Assembly: GCF_000380645.1 (NCBI RefSeq)
Contig: NZ_AQXZ01000007.1
Location: forward strand, 38,725-102,724
Direction: 5' to 3'
Source: Smaragdicoccus niigatensis DSM 44881 = NBRC 103563
GTDB taxonomy: Bacteria; Actinomycetota; Actinomycetes; Mycobacteriales; Mycobacteriaceae
Length of the DNA stretch: 64,000 nt
This document shows, piece by piece, positions 9,090-17,639 of this stretch (positions are counted from its first letter, which is position 1; every line of letters starts with the position of its first letter). Position numbers and translations under genes: made by a program. The notes beneath the pieces are model-generated. The model was not told the DNA's origin. It was given only the letters and a program-made list of their open reading frames with translations, and searched no databases.

Positions 9090-10379
9090 CTAGTGGAACT
9101 GGCCCTCTTCGGTCGAACCCTTGAGCGCAGCGGTGCTGGTGTTCGGGTCGACGGTGGTGGCGATGGTGTCGAAGTAGCCGGCACCGACCTCACGCTGGTG
9201 CTTGGTGGCGGTGTAGCCACGCGCCTCGGCAGCGAACTCGCGCTCCTGGAGGTCGACGTAGGCGGTCATGCCCTCGCGAGCGTAGCCGTGTGCCAGGTCG
9301 AACGCCGAGTAGTTGAGCGAGTGGAAGCCGGCCAGCGTGATGAACTGGAACTTGAAGCCCATGGCCGACAGTTCCTTCTGGAACTTGGCGATGGTGTCGT
9401 CGTCCAGGTGCTGCTTCCAGTTGAAGGAAGGCGAGCAGTTGTAGGCCAGGAGCTGGTCCGGGAACTCAGAGTGAACGCCATCGGCGAACGCCTTGGCGAG
9501 CTCGAGGTCCGGCTTGCCGGTCTCCATCCAGATCAGGTCCGAGTACGGCGCGTAGGCCTTGGCACGAGCGATGCAGGGCTCGAGGCCGTTCTTGATGCCG
9601 AAGAAGCCTTCCGCGGTGCGGGTGCCATCGAGGAACGGCTTGTCGCGCTCGTCGACGTCGGTGGTGAGGAGCGTGGCAGCCTCAGCGTCGGTACGTGCGA
9701 TGACGACGGTCGGCACACCGGCGACGTCAGCTGCGAGACGAGCCGAGGTCAGGGTGCGGATGTGCTGCTGGGTCGGGATGAGGACCTTTCCACCGAGGTG
9801 GCCGCACTTCTTTTCCGATGCGAGCTGGTCTTCCCAGTGGGTGCCAGCGGCACCAGCGGCAATCATGGCCTTCTGGAGCTCGTAGACGTTGAGCGCACCA
9901 CCGAAGCCGGCCTCACCGTCAGCGACGATCGGGACGAGCCAGTTCGGGACCGACGTGTCGCCCTCGACCTTGGAGATCTCGTCCGCGCGGAGCAGCGCGT
10001 TGTTGATGCGGCGAACGACGTTCGGCACCGAGTTGGCCGGGTAGAGGCTCTGGTCCGGGTAGGTGTGACCCGAGAGGTTCGCGTCACCAGCGACCTGCCA
10101 ACCCGACAGGTAGATGGCGCGCAGACCAGCGCGGACGTACTGGACGGCCTGGTTACCGGTCAGGGCACCGAGCGAGTGGATGTAGTCATCCGGGCGGTTG
10201 ACACCTTCCCAGAGGATTTCGGCGCCGCGGCGAGCGAGCGTGTGCTCCTCGACAACGTTGCCCTGGAGCGCAACGACCTGATCAGCCGTGTAGTCACGGG
10301 TGATGCCCTTCCAGCGCGGGTTGGTGTCCCAATCCTTCTGGATCTCTTCCGCGGTCTTCGGAGTGCCGACAGTCGACAT
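9090..10379 (-). CDS. aceA: Isocitrate lyase
   Basis: This 429-aa protein is the short actinobacterial isocitrate lyase (Icl1 type). It contains the active-site loop [13 protein letters not shown] with catalytic cysteine C192 and starts [14 protein letters not shown], as mycobacterial enzymes do. It splits isocitrate to glyoxylate and succinate, the first step of the glyoxylate shunt used on acetate and fatty acids. The ATG at 10379 follows AGGGAGAG. Codon use is strongly biased to preferred codons, suggesting high expression. Three RamB-like boxes lie upstream and a terminator follows. The neighbouring fadB2 supplies beta-oxidation, whose acetyl-CoA feeds this shunt. Confidence 0.96.
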   Translation of the reverse strand: MSTVGTPKTAEEIQKDWDTNPRWKGITRDYTADQVVALQGNVVEEHTLARRGAEILWEGVNRPDDYIHSLGALTGNQAVQYVRAGLRAIYLSGWQVAGDANLSGHTYPDQSLYPANSVPNVVRRINNALLRADEISKVEGDTSVPNWLVPIVADGEAGFGGALNVYELQKAMIAAGAAGTHWEDQLASEKKCGHLGGKVLIPTQQHIRTLTSARLAADVAGVPTVVIARTDAEAATLLTTDVDERDKPFLDGTRTAEGFFGIKNGLEPCIARAKAYAPYSDLIWMETGKPDLELAKAFADGVHSEFPDQLLAYNCSPSFNWKQHLDDDTIAKFQKELSAMGFKFQFITLAGFHSLNYSAFDLAHGYAREGMTAYVDLQEREFAAEARGYTATKHQREVGAGYFDTIATTVDPNTSTAALKGSTEEGQFH

Positions 10380-10454
10380 GCTCTGGTTCTCTCCCTTATT
10401 GAAGTGAGTCGGGCGAGGAGACCATCCGGTCAGCCTCGTCGCCGACTTGGCCTT

Positions 10455-10468
10455 CGCAATTTTGCGAG
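10455..10468 (-). promoter_or_regulatory. RamB-like box 1 upstream of aceA
   Basis: CGCAATTTTGCGAG contains the TTTTGCG core resembling the known RamB consensus (A/T-rich run then TTTGCAAA). It is about 75 bp upstream of the aceA start. RamB control of isocitrate lyase genes is established in Corynebacterium glutamicum and Mycobacterium tuberculosis; use here is inference. Confidence 0.45.
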
Positions 10469-10519
10469 GCACTTCGTGTGTACGTTGAAACGATTGCACA
10501 ACAGAAATCGCACGTCCAG

Positions 10520-10531
10520 CCTTTGCAAATG
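10520..10531 (-). promoter_or_regulatory. RamB-like box 2 upstream of aceA
   Basis: CCTTTGCAAATG matches the RamB core TTTGCAAA exactly and shares TGCAAATG with the palindrome in front of the ramB gene at 17591-17612. Confidence 0.55.
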
Positions 10532-10563
10532 CCAAGATTCGCCACATTGGGACGCTTCATTGC

Positions 10564-10577
10564 TAACTTTGCGAAGC
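10564..10577 (-). promoter_or_regulatory. RamB-like box 3 upstream of aceA
   Basis: TAACTTTGCGAAGC is close to the AACTTTGCAAA form of the RamB consensus, with one change in the last part. Confidence 0.45.
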
Positions 10578-10926
10578 CGCTCGTCCGAGGTCCTGAATAA
10601 ACAGTACAATCGTCCGGTTTGCATGCTACCCCGACGACTGGGGATTGTGGAGTTGACCTGGGAAGTTCGTTATCGGACATTCCTGCGGCCCGCCTCAAGC
10701 GGTACAACGTGTCCCAAAGCACTCACGGTTCAACTGGCGTTTAACTTGCCGTCAGGTTGTGAGCGCATTCACAGCGCGCTGACGGTCCGCAGCCGCACCC
10801 TTTTTGGTCAGCCGCGCCCCCTTCCGCGCGCCAGCCGGGGTGCATCGGTGCGTTTGGGGTGCGGATGTGAACGGCTTTCGGAACTCATCGGCGTGCCGAC
10901 CGCCTCGCCTCCCCGGTTATGTCCTC

Positions 10927-11769
10927 GTGACCGAGCATTCTGAGAACGTGACCAACGCACCCGGTCCAGCGCAATTCCTCCGGGGACGAGTCGTAGGACC
11001 CGACCATATTCATGACGACGCCGTCGTCACCATCCGCGACGGCCTCATCACCGCCGTCGCAACACCACATGAGTGGCGGGCAAAACATCCCGGCGCCACG
11101 CTTCCCCGGTTCTCCGGGACGCTTCTCCCCGGCATGGTCGACAGCCACTGCCACGGGACCGCTCGGAACTCCTTCGCGACCACCGATGTCGCTGAAGCTG
11201 AGCGGGCCGCCGCTTTCCACCACGCGCAGGGCACAACGTCCGTCGTCGCAAGCCTCACCCCCGCGCCGCTCGGTCTCCTGCTGCAGCAGATCGCGACGCT
11301 CTATCCCCTGGCCCTCAGTGGCGACATCGCGGGCATCCATTTGGACCTGCCTGGGCTCGACAGCCTGCCGACCGCACGCATGCTCGTCGAGCAGGGTGAA
11401 GGCACGGTCTGCTTGGTCACCCTCGATCAAAACTCGGAGCACTTCACCGAGATCGTGCACCTTCTCGATCTGAGCAGGGTGTGCATCGAAACCCGGGCCA
11501 CCCTCTCGGAAGACGGCCCCAGCCTCCTGGAGAAGGTCCGCGAACAGGTGACCGGGTCTCCCATCAGCCTGATCGAAGCCGTCCGGGCAGCCAGTCTTCG
11601 CCCAGCGGTCGACGCCGGCATCGATGCTCACGTGGGGTCGATCGTGGCGGGTCGCCGCGCGGACATTCTTATCGTGGACGAAGACATCTCACTCGAGCGC
11701 GTCATGCGCGACGGGGTCTGGCTCGACGAGCCCGCATCGGGAAGCTGGTCGGAAGCCGTCGGGCTATAG
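10927..11769 (+). CDS. Degenerate NagA-like amidohydrolase (N-acetylglucosamine-6-phosphate deacetylase family)
   Basis: This 280-aa protein aligns with both ends of NagA (normally about 380 aa). The N-terminal part has the HxH site in MVDSHCHG, the centre has GIHLDLPGL, and the C-terminal end has LRPAVDAGIDAHVGSIVAGRRADILIVDED. The family's metal-binding Glu in GIHLEGP is replaced (DLP), and the region carrying further metal histidines and the catalytic Asp is absent. It is therefore an internally shortened, probably inactive or repurposed homologue. I chose GTG 10927; GTG 10948 is an equally plausible start and would fit a CATTCT -10 at 10936-10941. Confidence 0.7.
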   Translation: MTEHSENVTNAPGPAQFLRGRVVGPDHIHDDAVVTIRDGLITAVATPHEWRAKHPGATLPRFSGTLLPGMVDSHCHGTARNSFATTDVAEAERAAAFHHAQGTTSVVASLTPAPLGLLLQQIATLYPLALSGDIAGIHLDLPGLDSLPTARMLVEQGEGTVCLVTLDQNSEHFTEIVHLLDLSRVCIETRATLSEDGPSLLEKVREQVTGSPISLIEAVRAASLRPAVDAGIDAHVGSIVAGRRADILIVDEDISLERVMRDGVWLDEPASGSWSEAVGL

Positions 11770-11810
11770 GTCCTTCGCTTAACTGATAGTTCGCTGGTAG
11801 GACCGACGTC

Positions 11811-11816
11811 TACCGT
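11811..11816 (+). promoter_or_regulatory. Leaderless -10 element (TACCGT)
   Basis: TACCGT, 6 nt, then the ATG at 11823. Confidence 0.5.
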
Positions 11817-11822
11817 TGCAGG

Positions 11823-12413
11823 ATGACTGCCCCTACCCCTCCGGGCTGGTATCTCGACGACTACGCCCAGATGCGCTGGTGGGACGGCAACACCTGGACC
11901 GCGCACGTGCAACAGATGCCCATCGCATCGTTCCCGCCTGTCGACCCGCGCAATGCTCGGCCTGCTCTCACCACGGTGGCCGCGATCCTCGCGTTCGGGG
12001 GCGTGCTGTCGACGGGCGTTGCGGCTGCCGTAAACGGCATATCGCTGGCGGTCGTCGGCGCCGCGCCCGCGTCTCGGCGCCGCCTGCTTCCCAGCTGGTT
12101 CATGGCCTACGAGACCTTCACCGTCGTCTTCTGCCTGGCGGTAGCGGTGTTGCTTCTCCTCGGTGGGCTGGCTCTCCTCAAGCGACGGCGCAGCGGACCG
12201 GTGCTCACCGCGATCGGATGTGTGAGCTTTGTCGTGTTCCGGCTGGTCGATGCCGCGGTAGTCCTGCCGGCCGCCACGGCGGGCAATCACGTGAACAACA
12301 CTGCGTTGACTGCGGGAACAGGCATCGGGCTCGCGCTGCTGGTCTTTCCGCTCGTCACGCTCTGCTTGGCATGCGGTCCGCGTACACACCGGTGGATCGC
12401 GCGCACCGCCTGA
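11823..12413 (+). CDS. DUF2510 membrane protein
   Basis: This 196-aa protein opens with a DUF2510 motif (PPGWYLDDYAQMRWWDGNTWT, residues about 6-26), a short Trp-rich module common at the N-termini of actinobacterial membrane proteins. Four hydrophobic segments follow (about residues 50-75, 93-115, 125-145 and 160-182). The function of DUF2510 proteins is not established. It is probably leaderless and is convergent with the response regulator gene. A second DUF2510 protein lies at 16991-17587. Confidence 0.8.
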   Translation: MTAPTPPGWYLDDYAQMRWWDGNTWTAHVQQMPIASFPPVDPRNARPALTTVAAILAFGGVLSTGVAAAVNGISLAVVGAAPASRRRLLPSWFMAYETFTVVFCLAVAVLLLLGGLALLKRRRSGPVLTAIGCVSFVVFRLVDAAVVLPAATAGNHVNNTALTAGTGIGLALLVFPLVTLCLACGPRTHRWIARTA

Positions 12414-12420
12414 CCAGGAG

Positions 12421-13071
12421 CTAAATCAGCCCGCCGTCATGCACGGTGATGGCGATCTGCACGCGGTTGGTTGCACCGAGCTTGTCGAACAGCCGCGAAA
12501 CGTGCGCTTTCACCGTCGGCACCGACATGTACAAATCGGTCGCGATGTCGGCATTGCTCAGTCCACGCCCGATCGCGACCGCAACTTCGAGCTCCCGCTC
12601 GGTGAGGATCTCGAGGCGTCTAGCGGCGTCCGCTCCGCGACTGTCGCCGCGGTTCTCGCGGATCTGCTTGATGAGAATCCCGGCCGCCGATGGTGACAGC
12701 ATCGGCTCTCCCGAGGAGACCTTCTTGACGGCCTCGACGATCTCCGCAGGAGGGGTGTCCTTAAGGAGAAAACCATCCGCACCGGCGGCAATCGCCCCGA
12801 TCACGTAGTCGTCGGCGTCGAAGGTCGTCAGCACGATGACGCGCGGCGGAGACGCCTGCGAGTGCAATACCTTGGTCGCTTCCAGCCCATTCATGTGCGG
12901 CATGCGAATGTCCATGAGGACGACGTCGGGACGTTCGGTCTCGACCATCGCTATGGCCTCGCGGCCATCGCTCGCCTGCCCGACGACCGTCAGATCGCTG
13001 TCGCCGCCGAGCATCAGCGCGAGTGCGGAACGCACCAGAGGATCGTCATCGACGAGCAGCACCCGAATCAT
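12421..13071 (-). CDS. NarL/FixJ-type response regulator
   Basis: This 216-aa protein has a receiver domain (acidic pocket in LLVDDDP, phosphoacceptor Asp in VVLMDIRMP, LTT switch residue, KD motif) and a C-terminal LuxR HTH (LTERELEVAVAIGRGLSNADIA). The ATG at 13071 overlaps the stop of the histidine kinase gene (ATGA), so they form a co-translated pair. The likely target is the divergent ABC exporter operon at 14351-16083, a common arrangement for drug or peptide stress responses. Confidence 0.9.
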   Translation of the reverse strand: MIRVLLVDDDPLVRSALALMLGGDSDLTVVGQASDGREAIAMVETERPDVVLMDIRMPHMNGLEATKVLHSQASPPRVIVLTTFDADDYVIGAIAAGADGFLLKDTPPAEIVEAVKKVSSGEPMLSPSAAGILIKQIRENRGDSRGADAARRLEILTERELEVAVAIGRGLSNADIATDLYMSVPTVKAHVSRLFDKLGATNRVQIAITVHDGGLI

Positions 13072-14231
13072 GAGGACCACGGTATCCAGGCGTGCAGAAC
13101 AAATTCGCCCTTCTGGACATGGTGTTCGAGACGACCTCCCGCCAATTGCGCCCGTTCTTCCATTCCAACCAGTCCGAGACCCGATCCAGGCGCCCCCGGG
13201 GTCGAGGCGAATCCCGTCTTGTTTCGAACGTAGATATCGACTCCGTACGATTCGGAGCCGGTGATCTGGACGGTCACCTTGGCGCCGGGCGCATGTTTGC
13301 GCGCATTCGTGAGGCCTTCTTGAACGATTCGGTAGATCGCGCGGCCCGCACTCTGCGACAGGTCACCGGGATCGGTGATCGAGTTGTCGAACGCGACATT
13401 CAGTCCGCCCTTCGCCGTGGACTCGACGAGCTCCTCGAGGTCGGCGATCGTGGGCTGCGGCTTGTCCAAGATCTGTCCGTCCGCGTCCCGAAGGACGCCG
13501 AGAACACTGCGTAGGTCAGCGAGGGCCTCGTTCGCCTGGGCCTGAATGACCGCGGCGCTGTCGCGCATCTCCCGAACCGTCAGGTTGTCGCGGAAGGCGA
13601 GCGCGCCAGCGAACATCGAAACCTGCGAGATGCGGTGTGCGAGAACGTCATGCATTTCGCGTGCGATGCGTGCCCGCTCCGTGGACTTCGCCGAGTCGAC
13701 CCGCAGATCGCGCTCTTGTTCGGCCTTCAGGGCGCGTTCGTGCAGCGTGAAGATGAGCTCTCGGCGCGAGCCGATGAACATTCCCCACCCGAGCATCGCG
13801 GCCGTGACACCTGCGTTCCACATCACGACCAGCCAGAACGGAGAGTTCTGCACCGCAAGACTCGAAACGAAGATCAGGCTGCTGCCGATGCCGAGCACAC
13901 CGATGAGAAAGACCTGCCACCACACCCGACGCGTCGCCAACGACACGGACGCCAGGGAGGACGGTCCGCTCGCAATGCTCGAGACGGCATTCGCCGCCGT
14001 GGTGAACACGGCGACGGACAGCGGCCAGCGGCGGCGGAAGGGCACTGCAGCATAGGCGGCGAGACCGAAAACGAAGTCGACCGACAGCGCCACGGGCGCG
14101 GCTGACCCCCGGTCGTGCCACGTCGTCAGGAAGACGAAGGCCGAAATGGCGACGCACGTCACGTACCGCGCAGCCTGCAACCGCCAGGTCAGGACCGGCT
14201 GATAGCGGTCGGGAGCCACAGATTCGGACAC
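13068..14231 (-). CDS. DesK-family sensor histidine kinase
   Basis: This kinase has about 387 residues, several N-terminal membrane segments, a HisKA_3 dimerisation motif (ARIAREMHDVLAHRISQV, with the phospho-His in MHD) and a HATPase_c domain ending GLGLVGMEERAQLAGG. It should phosphorylate the co-translated NarL-type regulator. I placed the start at GTG 14231 because TACGCT lies exactly 6 nt upstream, the leaderless spacing seen elsewhere here; an in-frame GTG at 14264 would add 11 residues. The short signal-input part is mostly membrane-embedded, so it may sense envelope stress. Confidence 0.9.
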   Translation of the reverse strand: MSESVAPDRYQPVLTWRLQAARYVTCVAISAFVFLTTWHDRGSAAPVALSVDFVFGLAAYAAVPFRRRWPLSVAVFTTAANAVSSIASGPSSLASVSLATRRVWWQVFLIGVLGIGSSLIFVSSLAVQNSPFWLVVMWNAGVTAAMLGWGMFIGSRRELIFTLHERALKAEQERDLRVDSAKSTERARIAREMHDVLAHRISQVSMFAGALAFRDNLTVREMRDSAAVIQAQANEALADLRSVLGVLRDADGQILDKPQPTIADLEELVESTAKGGLNVAFDNSITDPGDLSQSAGRAIYRIVQEGLTNARKHAPGAKVTVQITGSESYGVDIYVRNKTGFASTPGAPGSGLGLVGMEERAQLAGGRLEHHVQKGEFVLHAWIPWSS

Positions 14232-14237
14232 CTGACC

Positions 14238-14243
14238 AGCGTA
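14238..14243 (-). promoter_or_regulatory. Leaderless -10 element (TACGCT)
   Basis: On the minus strand TACGCT is followed by 6 nt and the GTG at 14231 of the histidine kinase gene. Confidence 0.55.
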
Positions 14244-14350
14244 AACGGCCGCGTGCAGTCCCACGGCTGTCGCGACCCCGACTTTCGTCTATCGATTTCC
14301 CTACTCGTGACCGATGCGTGACCACGGGCCCGACCGGCAGGGTTGAGAAC

Positions 14351-15256
14351 ATGATCAACGTCGAAGCACTCACAAAGTCCTATGACGGGTTCACTGCTGT
14401 CGACAACGTGAACTTCGTCTGCCGGCCGGGACGCGTCACTGGATTCCTCGGACCCAACGGTGCCGGCAAGACGACCACGATGCGCATGATGGTCGGACTC
14501 ACGACACCCACGAGCGGTCGCGTCACCATCGGTGGCCACCTGTACCAAGACATCCCGAACCCGGGACGTCACGTCGGCATCCTGCTCGACGCCTCCGCCC
14601 AGCACGCCGGCCGCACCGGCCGCGAGGTGCTGACGCTTGGCGCGAAGACGATGGGCCTGCCACTGTCCCGCGTCGACGAGATGCTCGAACTCGTGAGCCT
14701 GTCCGGCAAGGAGGGCGACCGCCGAATCCGCAACTACTCGCTCGGCATGCGCCAGCGTCTGGGCATCGCCCACGCGCTGCTCGGCGACCCGTCGGTGTTG
14801 ATCCTCGACGAACCGGCAAACGGCCTCGACCCCGCCGGTATCCGGTGGATGCGCGGCCTCCTGCGCGAATACGCCGACCGCGGCGGTGCGGTTCTGCTGT
14901 CGAGCCACCTGCTCACCGAAGTCCAGCAGGTCGCGGACGACATCATCATGATCGGCCGCGGCAAGATCGTCGCGCAGGGCACTCCCGCCGAGCTCATGCA
15001 GACCACCGGCACGTTCGTCCGCGCTGCCGACAACGCCGTTCTGCTCCAGGCGCTCGCCAAGCACGACATCTCCGCCAACCCGGTGGGCGACGGCTTCCGC
15101 GCCGACGCTAACGCCGCGAAGATCGGCCGGATCACCGCGTCCGCTCAGATCCCACTTCTCGAATTGCGCCCCGCCGACGGCGGCCTCGAGGACCTGTTCC
15201 TCGAGCTCACCGCTGACACGCAGCGCGAAACCGTTCTGAAAGGAGCGGCGGCATGA
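14351..15256 (+). CDS. ABC transporter ATP-binding protein (DrrA/BcrA-like exporter)
   Basis: This 301-aa ATPase has Walker A GPNGAGKTTT, signature YSLGMRQRLGIA and Walker B VLILDEPANGLDPAG, with the C-terminal extension typical of ABC-2 export ATPases. It should power the membrane protein encoded immediately downstream, with which it overlaps (ATGA). The start at ATG 14351 fits the conserved opening MINVEALTKSYDGF; a weak GGTTGAG precedes it. Its divergent neighbour is a two-component system, suggesting regulated export of an antimicrobial or lipid. Confidence 0.92.
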   Translation: MINVEALTKSYDGFTAVDNVNFVCRPGRVTGFLGPNGAGKTTTMRMMVGLTTPTSGRVTIGGHLYQDIPNPGRHVGILLDASAQHAGRTGREVLTLGAKTMGLPLSRVDEMLELVSLSGKEGDRRIRNYSLGMRQRLGIAHALLGDPSVLILDEPANGLDPAGIRWMRGLLREYADRGGAVLLSSHLLTEVQQVADDIIMIGRGKIVAQGTPAELMQTTGTFVRAADNAVLLQALAKHDISANPVGDGFRADANAAKIGRITASAQIPLLELRPADGGLEDLFLELTADTQRETVLKGAAA

Positions 15257-16083
15257 CCACCGCAGTCATCACGCAGAATCCTCCCGTTGAGAACCCCGGA
15301 CTCGGTGTCATCGACATCTCCGGCACCAAGCGGACCCCGTTCGAGCGACTCGTGAGCGTCGAGGTCCGCAAGACCTACGACACCGCCGCGGGCCGCTGGC
15401 TCCTCATCACGATCGGCATCCTGACGACGGTCGTCATGGGCATCGCCCTCGCGGTCAGCACCGTTCAGAACATCGACATGAACTACGGCACGTTCATCGC
15501 GACGACGGCGTACACGACGTCGATCCTGCTGCCGATCCTCGGCATCCTGGTCGTGACGAGCGAATGGGGTCAGCGCACCGCGATGGTGTCGTTCACTCTC
15601 GAGCCGAACCGCAGCCGTGTGATCGGTGCCAAGCTCGTCGCCGGGTTGATCCTGGCATTCGCCGCATCGCTGTACGCAGTCGTGACGGGCGCGATTGCGA
15701 ACCTGATCTACGCCGCAATCGAAGGAACCCCCGCGTCATGGGAGTTCGGCGCCGCGATGTTCTTCGGCTTCGTCGCCATCCAGGTTCTCGGCATGATCAC
15801 GGGCTTCGGCCTGGCGACGCTGCTGCTCAGCACGCCGGCCGCGATCGTCGTGTACTTCGTCTACAGCTTCGTCCTGCCGGCCCTGTTCGCCATTGGCGCA
15901 CAGTTCCTGAGCTGGTTCGCCGACGTTGCGAAGTGGATCGACTTCGGTGGTGCGCAGGCGCCGCTGGCCGCGGGCACGATGCACGGCGCGGACTGGGCTC
16001 ACCTGGCCGTTGCCGGCTTGATCTGGCTTGTTCTGCCGCTGGTCATCGGACTCTGGCGGGTGCTTCGCGCCGAAGTGAAATAA
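15253..16083 (+). CDS. ABC-2 type membrane permease
   Basis: This 276-aa protein has about six hydrophobic segments (from about residues 45, 75, 120, 160, 190 and 250). It is translationally coupled to the ATPase gene by a 4-bp overlap, which identifies it as the membrane half of the exporter. No substrate can be read from the sequence. A strong terminator hairpin follows 20 bp after the stop. Confidence 0.88.
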   Translation: MTTAVITQNPPVENPGLGVIDISGTKRTPFERLVSVEVRKTYDTAAGRWLLITIGILTTVVMGIALAVSTVQNIDMNYGTFIATTAYTTSILLPILGILVVTSEWGQRTAMVSFTLEPNRSRVIGAKLVAGLILAFAASLYAVVTGAIANLIYAAIEGTPASWEFGAAMFFGFVAIQVLGMITGFGLATLLLSTPAAIVVYFVYSFVLPALFAIGAQFLSWFADVAKWIDFGGAQAPLAAGTMHGADWAHLAVAGLIWLVLPLVIGLWRVLRAEVK

Positions 16084-16103
16084 GCCACCCCGGGGGGTGT
16101 GGA

Positions 16104-16138
16104 GGAAACCGGCGGCCGTTTGACGGCCGCCGGTTTCC
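16104..16138 (+). terminator. Intrinsic terminator of the ABC operon
   Basis: GGAAACCGGCGGCCGT pairs perfectly with ACGGCCGCCGGTTTCC (16-bp stem, 3-nt loop). There is no U-run, as is common in GC-rich actinobacteria. Confidence 0.8.
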
Positions 16139-16307
16139 GGTGTCTGCTTGTGCTCATTTTCAAGAGCCCAGAGTCCCGATCCGCCCAACGATGTGATCTA
16201 GACCATAAATCCATCTACTCGGTAGTGTTTCCCTATGGACCTGCGCCGTCCGAAACGTTGAGCCAGGTCCGGGCTGTTCGTGCTCAGGAAGGTGGGTCGA
16301 GACAGAC

Positions 16308-16934
16308 GTGTCGATGCCGGTCTACCAGAGCATCGGAATTTGCATAAGCGCCGCAGCCGGTTTTCTCGGGCTTCCAAAAATTCTGGACGACGTGACGAAT
16401 ACGGCGCGCATTCAGAGAAAGTTTGAAGGCATCCAGCGAATCGCGGACAAGGCAGCCGACGGGCCAAGACAGGTACTTCTCGACAAGGGCGCCGATCTAG
16501 GCAAACAGCTCGCATCCGTCTACGCAGTTCCGTCGGACCCCCGCGCGATGGTCGACCTCTCCCTGGGCATTACGTGGCTGGTGATCGGGGCGGCGCTGCT
16601 GCCGATCGTGGTCCGGGATTTTGAACACCACGGAGGACACAGTCCGTTCTACTGGGTCTTGGTCTACGCCGGTTTGTGGTTCACGCTGCGCGGATTGGTG
16701 CGACATCGGACAGTGCTGTGGAATCGGCGCCTATATATCGAACTGGATTGTCCGGCTGACCCACCCCTACTCAAGGTTCCGCCGTTACGCCGCAGTCTCA
16801 GACTTCAACGGAGCGTTGCCACCGTCAACAGAGTTCTCAACAAGGCGAGAGCAGCTTTCGAAACCAATCCAGATGTAGGCCTCGCCGAACATGTTCGCAA
16901 TGCCATTACCGAACTAGAGCAGGGAAAGAGCTAG
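16308..16934 (+). CDS. Hypothetical membrane protein
   Basis: This 208-aa protein is not recognised. It has a hydrophobic start (about residues 6-22), two central membrane segments (about 83-103 and 112-130) and a basic, helical C-terminal part. Codon use resembles the neighbours. The start is GTG 16308 or ATG 16314; neither has a convincing ribosome-binding site. It stands alone between the ABC operon terminator and a DUF2510 gene. Confidence 0.6.
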   Translation: MSMPVYQSIGICISAAAGFLGLPKILDDVTNTARIQRKFEGIQRIADKAADGPRQVLLDKGADLGKQLASVYAVPSDPRAMVDLSLGITWLVIGAALLPIVVRDFEHHGGHSPFYWVLVYAGLWFTLRGLVRHRTVLWNRRLYIELDCPADPPLLKVPPLRRSLRLQRSVATVNRVLNKARAAFETNPDVGLAEHVRNAITELEQGKS

Positions 16935-16978
16935 CCGGTCCAGTTTCCGGCCGTTCGGAACAAATCGGGCACTGCCGC

Positions 16979-16984
16979 TACGCT
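16979..16984 (+). promoter_or_regulatory. Leaderless -10 element (TACGCT)
   Basis: TACGCT, 6 nt, then the GTG at 16991. Confidence 0.55.
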
Positions 16985-16990
16985 CCTTGC

Positions 16991-17587
16991 GTGACTTTTG
17001 CCGGCGGAACAACGCCTCCCGGTTGGTACCCGGACCAGTACGGCCAGCAGCGCTGGTGGGACGGATACGCCTGGACCGACCACGTTCAGGCCCAGACTCA
17101 GTTCGTTCCGCAGCCCAAACGCCCGCGTCGTCTGCCGCTCATCCTGGGACTCGTCGCAGCGGTCGTGGCGATGGTCGGCATCGGCGGCGGCGCGGCCGCG
17201 TATCTCTTGACGCGCGGCCCGTCCCCCGAGGACGTCGTCCAGCAATGGCTCGTCGCGAAGACCTGCGAAGAAGAGAAGAAACTCGTCACCGGTAAAGAAC
17301 TCGATCGCGTGCAGGCAAACCTCAATTCGCACGACGACGAGATCACCTGCGACTACTCCGATTGGGACTATTCGGACTACACGGTGGACTCCTCGAACAT
17401 CGACGGTTCCGACGCGAAATTCACGGTCACGGGCACGTGGCATTACCGCGGCACCGATCCGGACGCCGACAAAGAGGGCGGCTTCGAGATCCACATGCAA
17501 CTGACGAAGCTCGACGACGGCTGGAAGATCAAGGGCATGCAGTGGTGTCACGGCAACGACGACGACCCTGCGGAGTGCGCCGAGTAA
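16991..17587 (+). CDS. DUF2510 protein with single membrane anchor and extracytoplasmic domain
   Basis: This 198-aa protein begins with DUF2510 (PPGWYPDQYGQQRWWDGYAW, about residues 8-27). One membrane segment follows (about 51-73) and then an acidic, probably external domain of about 120 residues with three cysteines and several Tyr/Trp residues, resembling DUF4878/lumazine-binding-like folds in size. The function is unknown. GTG 16991 fits a leaderless start. The ramB operator begins 3 bp after its stop. Confidence 0.78.
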   Translation: MTFAGGTTPPGWYPDQYGQQRWWDGYAWTDHVQAQTQFVPQPKRPRRLPLILGLVAAVVAMVGIGGGAAAYLLTRGPSPEDVVQQWLVAKTCEEEKKLVTGKELDRVQANLNSHDDEITCDYSDWDYSDYTVDSSNIDGSDAKFTVTGTWHYRGTDPDADKEGGFEIHMQLTKLDDGWKIKGMQWCHGNDDDPAECAE

Positions 17588-17590
17588 CAG

Positions 17591-17612
17591 CCTGCAAATG
17601 ACCATTTGCAGG
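17591..17612. promoter_or_regulatory. Perfect 22-bp palindrome, candidate RamB autoregulatory operator
   Basis: CCTGCAAATG and CATTTGCAGG form a perfect 10-bp inverted repeat with a 2-bp spacer, 27 bp upstream of the ramB start and just upstream of its -10. The half-site shares TGCAAATG with the RamB-like box in front of aceA. It could also act as a hairpin for the upstream gene, but the operator reading fits better. Confidence 0.6.
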
Positions 17613-17627
17613 CTTGCGAATCCGACG

Positions 17628-17633
17628 TAGGCT
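17628..17633 (+). promoter_or_regulatory. ramB: Leaderless -10 element of ramB (TAGGCT)
   Basis: TAGGCT, 6 nt, then the ATG at 17640; the 22-bp palindrome covers the expected -35 region. Confidence 0.6.
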
Positions 17634-17639
17634 GACCTT

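Larger units (their letters stand above)
10380..10926. other. Long intergenic region between aceA and the NagA-like gene
   Basis: These 547 bp separate two divergent genes and hold no convincing coding region. They contain the three RamB-like boxes annotated separately and an AT-richer stretch at about 10480-10620 that probably holds the aceA promoter. Beyond about 10620 I see nothing definite except a possible TTATGT -10 just before the NagA-like gene. Confidence 0.6.

Noticed and set aside
8988..10943. 651-codon open frame antisense to aceA
   Set aside because: Antisense shadow of a highly codon-biased gene.
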